A DNA stretch of 6,913 nucleotides, from the NCBI GenBank assembly GCA_016880695.1, contig JAEHCY010000640.1, forward strand, positions 1-6,913, given 5' to 3'. The notes beneath the pieces were generated by a model. That model had not been told where the DNA came from, did not search any database, and saw only the letters and a list, made by a program, of their open reading frames with translations. Below, piece after piece: positions 1 through 6,197 of the stretch. The stretch comes from Chromatiaceae bacterium (GTDB taxonomy: Bacteria > Pseudomonadota > Gammaproteobacteria > Chromatiales > Chromatiaceae). Within the stretch, counting starts at the first letter, position 1. Each line of letters starts with the position of its first letter. The position numbers and the translations under genes were made by a program.

Positions 1-411
1 AAGATCCTCCCGCTCACGGAAGCAGTAGAGGAACATGGTCATCGCGCCCACGTCGAGTCCGTGCGACCCGAGCCACAGCAGGTGGTTGAGGATGCGAGTG
101 ATCTCGTCGTACAGGGTACGGATGTACTGGGCCCGGATCGGCGCCTCGATCCCGAGCAGACGCTCGATAGCCCGAACATAGCCGTGCTCATTACACATCA
201 TCGACATGTAATCGAGCCGATCCATGTAACCGATGCTCTGATTGAACGGCTTGGACTCCGCCAGCTTCTCGGTACCCCGATGTAGCAGACCGATGTGGGG
301 ATCGGCCCGCTCGATGACCTCCCCGTCCATCTCCAGCACCAGGCGCAATACGCCGTGGGCCGCCGGATGCTGGGGGCCGAAATTGAGGGTGTAATTGCGG
401 ATTTCTGGCAT
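1..411 (-). CDS. nuoD: NADH-quinone oxidoreductase subunit D (NuoD), N-terminal part, cut by left window edge
   Basis: The 137 codons visible, about one third of a family member of some 417 residues, encode the 49-kDa-type subunit of respiratory complex I. It sits in the peripheral arm and helps form the quinone site at the membrane interface. The frame stays open to the window edge. The N terminus reads [20 protein letters not shown], followed by [12 protein letters not shown] (39-50), [15 protein letters not shown] (62-76) and a [10 protein letters not shown] segment, all family hallmarks. His19 and Tyr68 have the same 49-residue spacing as the quinone-contacting His59 and Tyr108 of the bovine subunit, which supports a working quinone site. 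The ATG lies 15 bp after the nuoC stop and has no clear Shine-Dalgarno sequence, so translational coupling to nuoC is likely. NuoD is separate from NuoC here, unlike the fused NuoCD of Escherichia coli. Confidence 0.97.
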   Translation of the reverse strand, partial: MPEIRNYTLNFGPQHPAAHGVLRLVLEMDGEVIERADPHIGLLHRGTEKLAESKPFNQSIGYMDRLDYMSMMCNEHGYVRAIERLLGIEAPIRAQYIRTLYDEITRILNHLLWLGSHGLDVGAMTMFLYCFREREDL

Positions 412-426
412 CGCGGAGTTCGCCGG

Positions 427-1116
427 CTACTTGTTCTCGTCCAGGTAACGACTGTCCTCGCGGATCACCCGCGGTACCAACGTCCGCGGCTCGATGCTCA
501 CCGGCTCGTAGACCACCCGCTGCTGCTCGGGGTCGTAGCGCATCTCCACATGCCCGCTCAAGGGGAAATCCTTGCGGAATGGGTGGCCAATGAAGCCGTA
601 GTCGGTCAGGATGCGCCGAAGATCCGGATGTCCTCGGAACAGGATGCCAAAGAGATCGAAGGCCTCGCGCTCGAACCAGTCGACCGAGCTCCAGATCTCC
701 CCCACCGAGTCCACCAGAGGCTCGCTTGCGTCGAGGTAGACCTTGACCCGCATCCGCCAATTCTTGCTCACCGAAAGCAGGTGATAGACGGCGGCGAAGC
801 GCCGTTCGGCGGGCAGATCGGCATCGACCTCGCGCTCCACACCGCGCCCGAACCCTGTGGCGGAGGCCGATTCGGTTTCCCACTCGGAGTGGCCGTAGGC
901 ACCGTAATCCACACCGCAGAGGTCGATCAACTGCTCAAAGCCAAAGGCGCTATCATCGCGCAGCGTTCGTGCCACAGAGAGCAGATGCTCGGCCGGCACC
1001 TCTAGGGTAACCTCGCTGCGGTAGACCGCGACCCTGCAATCGCTCGCTGCGAAGCGCTTTTCCAGATCCTTTGCCAGCTTCTCCAGCCTGGCACGCGGTG
1101 AGGACGTTGGGCTCAT
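427..1116 (-). CDS. nuoC: NADH-quinone oxidoreductase subunit C (NuoC, 30-kDa subunit)
   Basis: This 229-residue protein is the 30-kDa-type subunit of complex I, a cofactor-free part of the peripheral arm that packs against NuoD and NuoB. The family signature is plain at residues 149-184: an [10 protein letters not shown] segment, then [14 protein letters not shown] and GHPFRKDFP. The C terminus ([19 protein letters not shown] and onward) also matches beta- and gammaproteobacterial NuoC. A polar stretch at about 77-104, between CGVDY and [11 protein letters not shown], is a normal variable insert in these lineages. The ATG lies 11 bp after the nuoB stop with little ribosome binding site, and the stop is TAG. 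The tight spacing on both sides places it within one nuoABCD transcript. Identity is secure; the start is likely but not proven. Confidence 0.97.
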   Translation of the reverse strand: MSPTSSPRARLEKLAKDLEKRFAASDCRVAVYRSEVTLEVPAEHLLSVARTLRDDSAFGFEQLIDLCGVDYGAYGHSEWETESASATGFGRGVEREVDADLPAERRFAAVYHLLSVSKNWRMRVKVYLDASEPLVDSVGEIWSSVDWFEREAFDLFGILFRGHPDLRRILTDYGFIGHPFRKDFPLSGHVEMRYDPEQQRVVYEPVSIEPRTLVPRVIREDSRYLDENK

Positions 1117-1127
1117 CGAAGGACCGC

Positions 1128-1604
1128 CTAGCGAGCAATGGTGTTGGTACGGCGGATCTTTTCCTGCAACTGCAGGATGCCGTAGAGCAGGGCCTCCGCG
1201 GTGGGCGGACAGCCAGGCACGTAGATGTCTACCGGCACGACCCGGTCGCAGCCGCGCACCACCGAGTAGGAATAGTGGTAGTAGCCGCCGCCGTTGGCGC
1301 AGGAGCCCATGGAAATCACCCAGCGCGGCTCCGCCATCTGGTCATAGACCTTGCGCAGGGCCGGGGCCATCTTGTTGCAGAGGGTGCCCGCGACGATCAT
1401 CACATCAGACTGCCGCGGGCTCGGCCGGAAGATGATACCGAAACGGTCGAGGTCGTAGCGGGCCGCACCGGCCTGCATCATCTCCACCGCGCAGCAGGCC
1501 AAGCCGAAGGTCATCGGCCACATGGACCCGGTCCGCGCCCAGTTGATCAGCTTGTCGGCGGTGGTGGTGACGAAGCCCCGCTCGAGAATGCCCTCAATGC
1601 CCAT
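1128..1604 (-). CDS. nuoB: NADH-quinone oxidoreductase subunit B (NuoB, PSST-type, binds cluster N2)
   Basis: This is the 158-residue complex I subunit that carries the terminal [4Fe-4S] cluster N2, which passes electrons to quinone. The four expected ligands are present: the tandem Cys37-Cys38 in [11 protein letters not shown], Cys102 in [16 protein letters not shown] and Cys132 in [12 protein letters not shown]. The protein is highly conserved from [11 protein letters not shown] to the terminal [11 protein letters not shown] chose the ATG at 1604 because it gives the usual family length and N terminus. The frame could open six codons earlier at a TTG (1622), but that adds a non-conserved PGGLV stretch. 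A G-run (1611-1616 on the complementary strand) lies 6-8 nt before the chosen ATG and may serve as a weak ribosome binding site. A 92-bp gap separates it from nuoA, longer than the other nuo junctions here. Confidence 0.97.
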   Translation of the reverse strand: MGIEGILERGFVTTTADKLINWARTGSMWPMTFGLACCAVEMMQAGAARYDLDRFGIIFRPSPRQSDVMIVAGTLCNKMAPALRKVYDQMAEPRWVISMGSCANGGGYYHYSYSVVRGCDRVVPVDIYVPGCPPTAEALLYGILQLQEKIRRTNTIAR

Positions 1605-1696
1605 GACGAGCCCCCCGGGCAACCCAACGCATCGCCACCCTCGTTACGCCCCTATGTGTGGCACGCCCCTCGAGCTGGCTGCATCGCCTCATGCCG

Positions 1697-2053
1697 CTAC
1701 TCCCACTCCAGCGCGCCCTTCTTCCACTCGTAGATGAACCCTACGACGAGGATGCCCAGAAACACCACCATGGCGACAAAACCGACCATGCCGATCTTGT
1801 CCAGTACCACGGCCCAGGGAAATAGAAACGCGATCTCGAGATCAAAGATGATGAACAAGATGGCTACGAGGTAATAACGCACGTCGAACTTCATGCGCGC
1901 ATTCTCGAACGCCTCGAAACCACACTCGTAGGGAGAGTTCTTCGCAGCATCGGGACGCCGAGGCCCGAGCATGAAGCCCACGGCGAGAAGGACCATGCCA
2001 ATGATCCCCCCCACTGCCAGAAAAAGCATGATCGGCAGGTAGTTCGCCAGCAC
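1697..2053 (-). CDS. nuoA: NADH-quinone oxidoreductase subunit A (NuoA), membrane subunit
   Basis: This 118-residue inner-membrane subunit of complex I lies near the quinone channel. Three hydrophobic segments are visible at about 8-28, 60-80 and 89-109. The first loop carries [21 protein letters not shown] (from residue 41), the family signature. Asp71 and Glu73 in the second helix (FDLE) match the conserved acidic pair of bacterial NuoA. The start is a GTG at 2053, chosen because a perfect AGGAGG ends 6 nt upstream and because the length and MLANYLPI start fit the family. It is the first gene of the nuo operon, and its own promoter and a roughly 54-nt leader lie upstream. Identity is secure; the GTG start is well supported. 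Confidence 0.97.
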   Translation of the reverse strand: MLANYLPIMLFLAVGGIIGMVLLAVGFMLGPRRPDAAKNSPYECGFEAFENARMKFDVRYYLVAILFIIFDLEIAFLFPWAVVLDKIGMVGFVAMVVFLGILVVGFIYEWKKGALEWE

Positions 2054-2059
2054 CCTCGA

Positions 2060-2065
2060 CCTCCT
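2060..2065 (-). promoter_or_regulatory. Shine-Dalgarno sequence of nuoA
   Basis: The minus strand reads AGGAGG followed by TCGAGG and then GTG. This full anti-16S match with a 6-nt spacer decides the GTG start of nuoA. It is the strongest ribosome binding site in the window, fitting the first cistron of a long operon whose later genes rely on coupling. Confidence 0.85.
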
Positions 2066-2113
2066 GAGCGACCGGCCTTCTTGTGGACCGGCTCGAACTT
2101 CGGATGGCTGGGC

Positions 2114-2143
2114 AGTCTATGTTACGGCCCGCACGCCTGTCAA
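2114..2143 (-). promoter_or_regulatory. Predicted sigma70-type promoter of the nuo operon
   Basis: On the minus strand a consensus -35 box TTGACA (2143-2138) is followed after 18 nt by TAGACT (2119-2114), which matches four of six bases of the -10 consensus. Transcription would start near 2107 and give a leader of about 54 nt before the nuoA GTG. The promoter lies downstream of the tRNA terminator, where nuo needs its own start. The -10 box and the 18-nt spacer are not ideal, so some dependence on an activator is possible. This is inferred from sequence only. Confidence 0.65.
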
Positions 2144-2159
2144 GCGCGCAATAAACCCA

Positions 2160-2200
2160 TTATGCTATTATTTTCAGAGTGTTAGCATAAAAGAGCATAA
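2160..2200. repeat. AT-rich TTATGCT half-sites upstream of the nuo promoter (possible operator)
   Basis: A perfect 8-bp inverted repeat, TTATGCTA (2160-2167) and TAGCATAA (2183-2190), is separated by 15 bp. A third half-site differing in one base (2193-2200) lies exactly 10 bp beyond the second in the same direction, one helical turn away. The block sits 16 bp upstream of the nuo -35 box, with the inverted repeat centred near -68, a usual place for an activator or UP-like element. The third half-site overlaps the T-tract of the preceding terminator. I do not recognise the motif as the site of a known regulator. It could also be plain AT-rich upstream DNA. Confidence 0.5.
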
Positions 2201-2231
2201 AAAAACGGCATCGCCCAAAGAGCGATGCCGT
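2199..2231 (-). terminator. Intrinsic terminator of the tpiA-secG-tRNA-Leu transcript
   Basis: On the minus strand a perfect 10-bp stem, ACGGCATCGC paired with GCGATGCCGT (2231-2222 and 2214-2205), encloses a 7-nt loop and runs straight into seven T residues (2205-2199). This is a textbook Rho-independent terminator. It begins 9 nt after the CCA end of the tRNA, so it closes the secG–tRNA transcript and separates it from nuo. Confidence 0.93.
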
Positions 2232-2240
2232 CTGTATGGT

Positions 2241-2325
2241 TGGTGCCGATGGCCGGAGTCGAACCGGCACGGCTTGCGCCACTGCCCCCTCAAGACAGCG
2301 TGTCTACCAATTCCACCACATCGGC
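2241..2325 (-). tRNA. leuU: tRNA-Leu(GAG)
   Basis: This 85-nt class II tRNA folds fully. A 7-bp acceptor stem (GCCGATG with CATCGGC) is followed by discriminator A and a genome-encoded CCA. The D arm contains GGTAGACACGC, and the anticodon stem CTGTC/GGCAG (one G-U pair) encloses the loop TTGAGGG, giving anticodon GAG. A long variable arm, typical of leucine tRNA, and a T arm with GGTTCGACTCC complete it. It reads CUC and CUU leucine codons. It begins 29 nt after the secG stop and ends 9 nt before the terminator, so it is probably processed from a secG message. Escherichia coli also has its GAG leucine tRNA (leuU) directly behind secG, which supports the assignment. Confidence 0.97.
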
Positions 2326-2354
2326 AAACGTAACCTGATGACTCAACGCGCGGT

Positions 2355-2849
2355 CTATTCCTTCGCCTGGGGCTGCTGCTGCGGACTCTCCGCAGTCGCG
2401 GGTGCAGAAACCGCCGCAGGCGGCTGCAGCGCCTCGGGAACCACAGCCGGCGCCGGCCCGCGCGCCACCGGGGCCTGGGGGACCGGAACAGCGGGCACGC
2501 CCGCCCCAGAGGTATCGACAGAGGATGGGACCGGCACCGGAACCTCCACCTTCTGCTTGGTCTGGACCGACACAGCCGGAACCTCGGGCATCTGGTCCAT
2601 GAGGCCCTTCACTTCAATCTGCTCAGTGGAGAAGTAAGCCAGGATCATGCTGGTCACGTAGAACAGAGCGGCCAGGGCCGCCGTGCTCCGACTCAGAAAA
2701 GACGCCGAGCCGCGCGCACCGAACACGGTCGCAGAGGCACCACTGCCGAAGGCGGCACCCATATCGGCGCCCTTGCCGTGCTGTATGAGCACCAGCCCAA
2801 CCAAGCCGATCGCTAAGAACAGGTGAAAAACCGTTAAAATCGTCTGCAT
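2355..2849 (-). CDS. secG: Protein-export membrane protein SecG with long Pro/Ala-rich C-terminal tail
   Basis: SecG is the small accessory subunit of the SecYEG translocon in the inner membrane and promotes SecA-driven protein export. The 164 residues hold two membrane helices at about 3-22 and 54-73. Between them is the conserved cytoplasmic loop IQHGKGADMGAAFGSGASAT (from residue 22) with FGARGSASFLSR. The last 91 residues form a low-complexity tail with 17 prolines between 88 and 164, including VEVPVPVPSS and PAVPVPQAPVARGPAP, and a Gln-rich end. Escherichia coli SecG has 110 residues and a tail of roughly half this length, so this tail is long. By family topology it would lie in the periplasm. 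The ATG at 2849 gives the expected start just before the first helix. It lies 71 bp behind tpiA and probably shares its transcript. Confidence 0.95.
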   Translation of the reverse strand: MQTILTVFHLFLAIGLVGLVLIQHGKGADMGAAFGSGASATVFGARGSASFLSRSTAALAALFYVTSMILAYFSTEQIEVKGLMDQMPEVPAVSVQTKQKVEVPVPVPSSVDTSGAGVPAVPVPQAPVARGPAPAVVPEALQPPAAVSAPATAESPQQQPQAKE

Positions 2850-2864
2850 TGCTTCGTTTCCGCT

Positions 2865-2885
2865 CCAGGGGACCGCATCCCCCGG
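2865..2885 (-). repeat. GC-rich hairpin in the tpiA-secG gap
   Basis: In the minus-strand transcript CCGGGGGA pairs with TCCCCTGG around a 5-nt loop, giving an 8-bp stem with one G-U pair. It ends 15 nt before the secG ATG and has no T-tract, so it is not an intrinsic terminator. Its right arm takes in part of a GGAG (2866-2863) lying 13 nt before the start, so it may modulate secG translation or mRNA ends. Function is unproven. Confidence 0.4.
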
Positions 2886-2920
2886 GCCGCAGGAACTCCC
2901 CTACCGAAACCCCGACCCGA

Positions 2921-3676
2921 TCAGGCGTTGGCCGCCCGGCAGATCGCCAAGAAATCTTCCGCCTTCAGAGAGGCACCACCAATCAGGCCGCCGTCGATGT
3001 CGCGCTTGGCGAGGAGCTCGGCGGCGTTGTCTGGCTTCATGCTGCCACCATAAAGGATACGCAGATTGTCGGCCACATCCACATCATGCTCGGCCACCCG
3101 CTTGCGGATGTAGGCATGCACCTCCTGGGCCTGCTCCGGAGTGGCGGTAACACCGGTTCCGATGGCCCATACTGGCTCATAGGCAATCACCGCATCCGCG
3201 AGCGCCACCGCCCCCTCAAGGCTGATGATGGCATCCACTTGACGCGCCACCACATCGCGGGTAATGCCCCGCTCGCGCTCCTCGAGAGTCTCGCCGATAC
3301 AGAGGATCGGTATGAGACCCGCCGCACGCGCCACCGCAAATTTCCGCGCCACCACCACGTCGTCTTCGCCGTAGAGCGTGCGCCGCTCGGAGTGGCCAAC
3401 GATGACGTACTTGCACCCGAAGTCCAACAGCATCGAGGCCGCGACCTCTCCGGTGAAGGCGCCCATGGTCTCCGTTGAGAGGTTCTGCGCCCCCCAGGCA
3501 ACCGATGTACCGCTCAGCTCCCGCTGGACCATCCCCAGGTACGGGAACGGGGGGCAAACCGCCACCTCTGCAACGCGCACCTCCGCCAGACCTGCCCTGA
3601 TTCCCGCCAGCAAGGTTTTCACGCTGCTCTGGGAGCCGTGCATCTTCCAGTTTCCGGCACTCAGCGGCTGACGCAT
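2921..3676 (-). CDS. tpiA: Triosephosphate isomerase
   Basis: This cytosolic glycolytic and gluconeogenic enzyme interconverts dihydroxyacetone phosphate and glyceraldehyde 3-phosphate. The 251-residue length is normal. The substrate-binding Asn9 and Lys11 lie in AGNWKMHGS, the electrophile His95 in VIVGHSERR, and the catalytic base Glu167 in AYEPVWAIGTG, which also opens the mobile active-site loop. The phosphate-binding ILYGGSMKPDN and the C-terminal DGGLIGGASL motif are also present. The ATG at 3676 matches the family start, and a GGAG (within GAGGGAGAAG) ends 6 nt upstream. It heads a tpiA–secG–tRNA-Leu unit, an order common in gammaproteobacteria, and is transcribed away from gmd. Confidence 0.98.
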   Translation of the reverse strand: MRQPLSAGNWKMHGSQSSVKTLLAGIRAGLAEVRVAEVAVCPPFPYLGMVQRELSGTSVAWGAQNLSTETMGAFTGEVAASMLLDFGCKYVIVGHSERRTLYGEDDVVVARKFAVARAAGLIPILCIGETLEERERGITRDVVARQVDAIISLEGAVALADAVIAYEPVWAIGTGVTATPEQAQEVHAYIRKRVAEHDVDVADNLRILYGGSMKPDNAAELLAKRDIDGGLIGGASLKAEDFLAICRAANA

Positions 3677-3952
3677 GTACTTCTCCCTCGATCTAAGAAC
3701 GCGGCAGGATAGCCTCTCTCACCTCACAAATCAATCATCGTCGCGCTCGACAAAGCCTGCCTATCCGGCTTTGGCAACGGGGATCGGGATAACTCCTTGC
3801 CCCTGGGGACAATGGGGACGATCAGTAGCCTCAGCGAGGCCTAGGGCCGATTCTGAATCAGTCAAGCGAATGCAGTCCTTGCAGGGAAGCCACATGGAGG
3901 TTTAGATATCAGGTTTTCCACACCCACCTAGATGGCGCTCGGAGCAATGACG
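3677..3952. other. Divergent intergenic region between tpiA and gmd
   Basis: This 276-bp interval holds the predicted tpiA promoter on its left. It also contains a 7-bp inverted repeat, CAAAGCC (3751-3757) and GGCTTTG (3767-3773), 17 bp upstream of the tpiA -35 box. For gmd the best plus-strand candidate is TTGCAG (3879-3884) with TAGATA (3903-3908) at 18 bp. It matches only half of the -10 consensus, so the gmd promoter is uncertain. I see no convincing gene here. Confidence 0.5.
3706..3734 (-). promoter_or_regulatory. Predicted sigma70-type promoter of tpiA
   Basis: On the minus strand TTGATT (3734-3729) and TATCCT (3711-3706) are separated by an ideal 17 nt, each matching four of six consensus bases. 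Transcription would start near 3699 and give a leader of about 20-25 nt that contains the tpiA ribosome binding site. Confidence 0.55.
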
Positions 3953-5041
3953 ATGCAGAAAACCGCCCTCATCACAGGCGTAACAGGGCAGGATGGGGCC
4001 TATCTGACCGAGTTTCTGCTCGAGAAGGGCTATCGGGTCCACGGCATCAAGCGCCGCAGCTCTCTCTTCAACACCGACCGCATCGACCACCTCTACCAGG
4101 ACCCCCACGAGCCGAACCGGCGTTTCGTCCTCCATCACGGGGACCTCACCGACTCCAGCAGCCTGATTCGCATCATCCAGGAGGTCCAGCCCCAGGAGAT
4201 CTACAACCTGGCGGCCCAGTCCCATGTGCAGGTGTCGTTCGAGGAACCGGAGTACACCGCCAACTCCGACGCCTTGGGCACCCTGAGACTGCTGGAGGCA
4301 ATCCGCATCCTGGGTCTCGAACGCAGCGCCCGCTTTTACCAGGCATCCACCTCGGAGCTATACGGCAAGGTACGCGAGGTCCCCCAGACCGAGAGCACCC
4401 CCTTCTACCCGCGCTCGCCCTACGCCGTCGCCAAGCTCTACGCCTACTGGATCACCGTGAACTACCGCGAGGCCTATGGCCTTTACGCCTGTAACGGCAT
4501 CCTGTTCAACCACGAGTCGCCGCTGCGCGGGGAAACCTTCGTCACCCGCAAGATCACCCGTGCCCTGGCGCGCATCAAGCTCGGGCTGCAGGGCTGCCTC
4601 TATCTCGGCAACCTCGATGCCCGCCGCGACTGGGGCCATGCCCGGGACTACGTGGAGATGCAGTGGCTCATGCTGCAGCAGGACGCGCCCGAGGACTACG
4701 TCATCGCCACCGGCGAGCAGCACTCGGTGCGCGAGTTCATCGAGGCGGTGTGCCAGGAGCTCGGCATCGAGGTCACATGGGAAGGCGCGGGGGTCGATAC
4801 GGTGGGCCGCGATCGCCGCAGCGGCCACGCCATCGTTCGGGTGGACCCGCGTTACTTCCGACCCACGGAGGTGGAAAGCCTGCTTGGCGATGCCTCCAAG
4901 GCCCGCCAGAAGCTGGGCTGGCAGCCGCGGACCAGCTTCCGTGCCCTGGTGGCCGAGATGGTGGTCGCCGACCTGAAGGACGCCGAGCGCGACCAACTCT
5001 GCCGTCGCGAGGGCTTCGACACCCTCGATCGGCACGAATGA
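3953..5041 (+). CDS. gmd: GDP-mannose 4,6-dehydratase
   Basis: Gmd converts GDP-D-mannose to GDP-4-keto-6-deoxy-D-mannose with bound NADP+, the first committed step to GDP-L-fucose and related 6-deoxysugars. It is an extended short-chain dehydrogenase. The nucleotide-binding motif is [13 protein letters not shown] (Gly9, Gly12, Gly15), followed by HGIKRRSS (30-37), which is typical of the NADP-binding family. The active site shows Thr133 and Glu135 in STSELYG and the Tyr157/Lys161 pair in SPYAVAKLY, at the same numbers as in Escherichia coli Gmd. [17 protein letters not shown] and [12 protein letters not shown] are further hallmarks. I chose the ATG at 3953 (MQKTALITG, 362 residues) over 3932 and 3947. 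It gives the family N terminus, and a GGAG (3941-3944) lies 8 nt upstream, which is too close to 3947. Its TGA overlaps the fcl ATG. Confidence 0.97.
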   Translation: MQKTALITGVTGQDGAYLTEFLLEKGYRVHGIKRRSSLFNTDRIDHLYQDPHEPNRRFVLHHGDLTDSSSLIRIIQEVQPQEIYNLAAQSHVQVSFEEPEYTANSDALGTLRLLEAIRILGLERSARFYQASTSELYGKVREVPQTESTPFYPRSPYAVAKLYAYWITVNYREAYGLYACNGILFNHESPLRGETFVTRKITRALARIKLGLQGCLYLGNLDARRDWGHARDYVEMQWLMLQQDAPEDYVIATGEQHSVREFIEAVCQELGIEVTWEGAGVDTVGRDRRSGHAIVRVDPRYFRPTEVESLLGDASKARQKLGWQPRTSFRALVAEMVVADLKDAERDQLCRREGFDTLDRHE

Positions 5042-6048
5042 TCACCGCACCCGCCCCCATCGCCGATCCGCCCGCGGTGTTGACCCCGGAGGCGCGGATC
5101 TACCTCGCCGGTCACCGTGGCATGGTCGGTGGCGCCATCCTGCGCCGTTTGCAGGGCCTGGGGTTCAGCAACCTCCTCACCCGCACCCACCAGGAGCTCG
5201 ACCTGTGCGATCAGGCCGCCGTGGAGCGCTTCTTCGCCGCGGAGCCCATCGACCAGGTGGTGCTGGCGGCGGCGAAGGTGGGGGGTATCCAGGCCAACGA
5301 CCGCTATCCCGCCGAGTTCATCTACCAGAATCTGATGATCGAGGCAAACCTCATCCACGGGGCCTGGCAGGCGGGTGTGCGCCGGCTGCTGTTCCTCGGC
5401 AGCTCCTGCATCTACCCCAAGCTGGCCAGCCAGCCCCTGGCCGAATCGGCGCTCCTCACCGGCCCCCTGGAGCCCACCAACGAGCCCTACGCGATCGCCA
5501 AGATTGCCGGCATAAAGCTGTGCGAGTCGTACAACCGCCAGTATGGCACCCACTACCGCTCGGTGATGCCGACCAATCTGTACGGACCGGGCGACAACTT
5601 CGACCTTGCCAACAGCCACGTCATCCCCGCCCTGGTCCGCAAGTTCCACGAGGGCAAGCAGCGCGGCGCCGCAGAGGTGGTGGTCTGGGGGACCGGCCAG
5701 GCACGGCGTGAGTTTCTCCATGTCGACGACCTCGCCGCGGCCTGCGTGCACCTCATCGGCCTACCCGATGCCGAGTACGCGAGCCACACCCAACCCATGC
5801 GCTCGCACATTAACGTCGGCACGGGGGCGGATGTCTCGATTCGGGAGCTGGCGGAGCTGATCCGCGACGTGGTTGGCTTCCAGGGATCCCTCCGCTTCGA
5901 TCCCTCACGACCCGACGGCACGCCGCGCAAGCTGCTCGACGTCAGCCTCCTGCAATCAACCGGCTGGAGACCCCGCATCGGCCTGCGCGAGGGCCTCGAA
6001 GCCACCTACCGCTGGTACCGCGATCACCTCGCTTCGGCGCGCATCTGA
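5038..6048 (+). CDS. fcl: GDP-L-fucose synthase (GDP-4-keto-6-deoxymannose 3,5-epimerase/4-reductase)
   Basis: This cytosolic enzyme epimerises C3 and C5 of the Gmd product and reduces C4 with NADPH, yielding GDP-L-fucose for surface glycans. The 336 residues match the family (Escherichia coli, 321), with nucleotide-binding [13 protein letters not shown] (22-34). The catalytic set is complete: Ser122 and Cys124 in LGSSCIYPK, Tyr151 and Lys155 in [10 protein letters not shown], and His194 in SNSH-type NSHVIPAL. These correspond to Escherichia coli Ser107, Cys109, Tyr136, Lys140 and His179, all shifted by 15. The C-terminal [14 protein letters not shown] substrate motif is also present. The ATG overlaps the gmd stop as ATGA, implying translational coupling. 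It adds a Pro/Ala-rich leader of about 15 residues; GTG at 5077 would give the usual length but has no ribosome binding site. Confidence 0.97.
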   Translation: MITAPAPIADPPAVLTPEARIYLAGHRGMVGGAILRRLQGLGFSNLLTRTHQELDLCDQAAVERFFAAEPIDQVVLAAAKVGGIQANDRYPAEFIYQNLMIEANLIHGAWQAGVRRLLFLGSSCIYPKLASQPLAESALLTGPLEPTNEPYAIAKIAGIKLCESYNRQYGTHYRSVMPTNLYGPGDNFDLANSHVIPALVRKFHEGKQRGAAEVVVWGTGQARREFLHVDDLAAACVHLIGLPDAEYASHTQPMRSHINVGTGADVSIRELAELIRDVVGFQGSLRFDPSRPDGTPRKLLDVSLLQSTGWRPRIGLREGLEATYRWYRDHLASARI

Positions 6049-6197
6049 GAGGCTGTAACGCAACCCTCGCACGCAGCCCCAGCACAGGGTGCCGCGCGGC
6101 GATTCCCATTCAGGGAACAAGTGGACTGGCAAGGAGGGTTCGAATCGACCGGGGCATCTGGTGGAATGCGCTCACGGCCGCTGAGTCTGCCGGGTGC
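6049..6197. other. Convergent intergenic gap between fcl and the DUF218 gene
   Basis: These 149 bp separate two genes that point at each other. I find only weak symmetry: a short TTCCC/GGGAA hairpin (around 6103-6117) and AACCCTC (6062-6068) with GAGGGTT (6134-6140) far apart. No stem followed by a T-tract is visible on either strand, so termination may be Rho-dependent or lie elsewhere. No gene is evident. Confidence 0.4.

Noticed and set aside
808..890. Polar insert in NuoC between CGVDY and [11 protein letters not shown]
   Set aside because: A similar variable insert is usual in beta- and gammaproteobacterial NuoC, so it is not a novelty.
1605..1660. G-runs on the minus strand before nuoB as a possible G-quadruplex
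   Set aside because: The loops between G-runs are mostly 8-13 nt, too long for a confident call, and such runs are common at this GC content.
3675..3905. A 76-codon plus-strand frame in the tpiA–gmd interval
   Set aside because: Its ATG overlaps the tpiA start codon on the other strand, it covers the tpiA promoter, and its product has no recognisable feature or good ribosome binding site.
4663..5037. The fcl reading frame stays open for 125 codons upstream of its ATG, within gmd
   Set aside because: That part lies inside the well-conserved gmd gene in another frame and does not resemble any domain. The ATG at the gmd stop gives the expected enzyme.
4852..5751. A 299-codon minus-strand open frame antisense to gmd and fcl
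   Set aside because: It overlaps two well-identified enzymes, has no recognisable motif, and is the kind of shadow frame expected in GC-rich coding DNA. The open frames at 191-883, 1071-1733 and 4358-5035 fall for the same reason.
6137..6146. GGTTCGAATC, resembling a tRNA T-arm, as a possible tRNA remnant or attachment site
   Set aside because: The flanks cannot form the T stem or an acceptor stem, no CCA or anticodon arm is present, and no integrase is nearby. A ten-base match is not enough.
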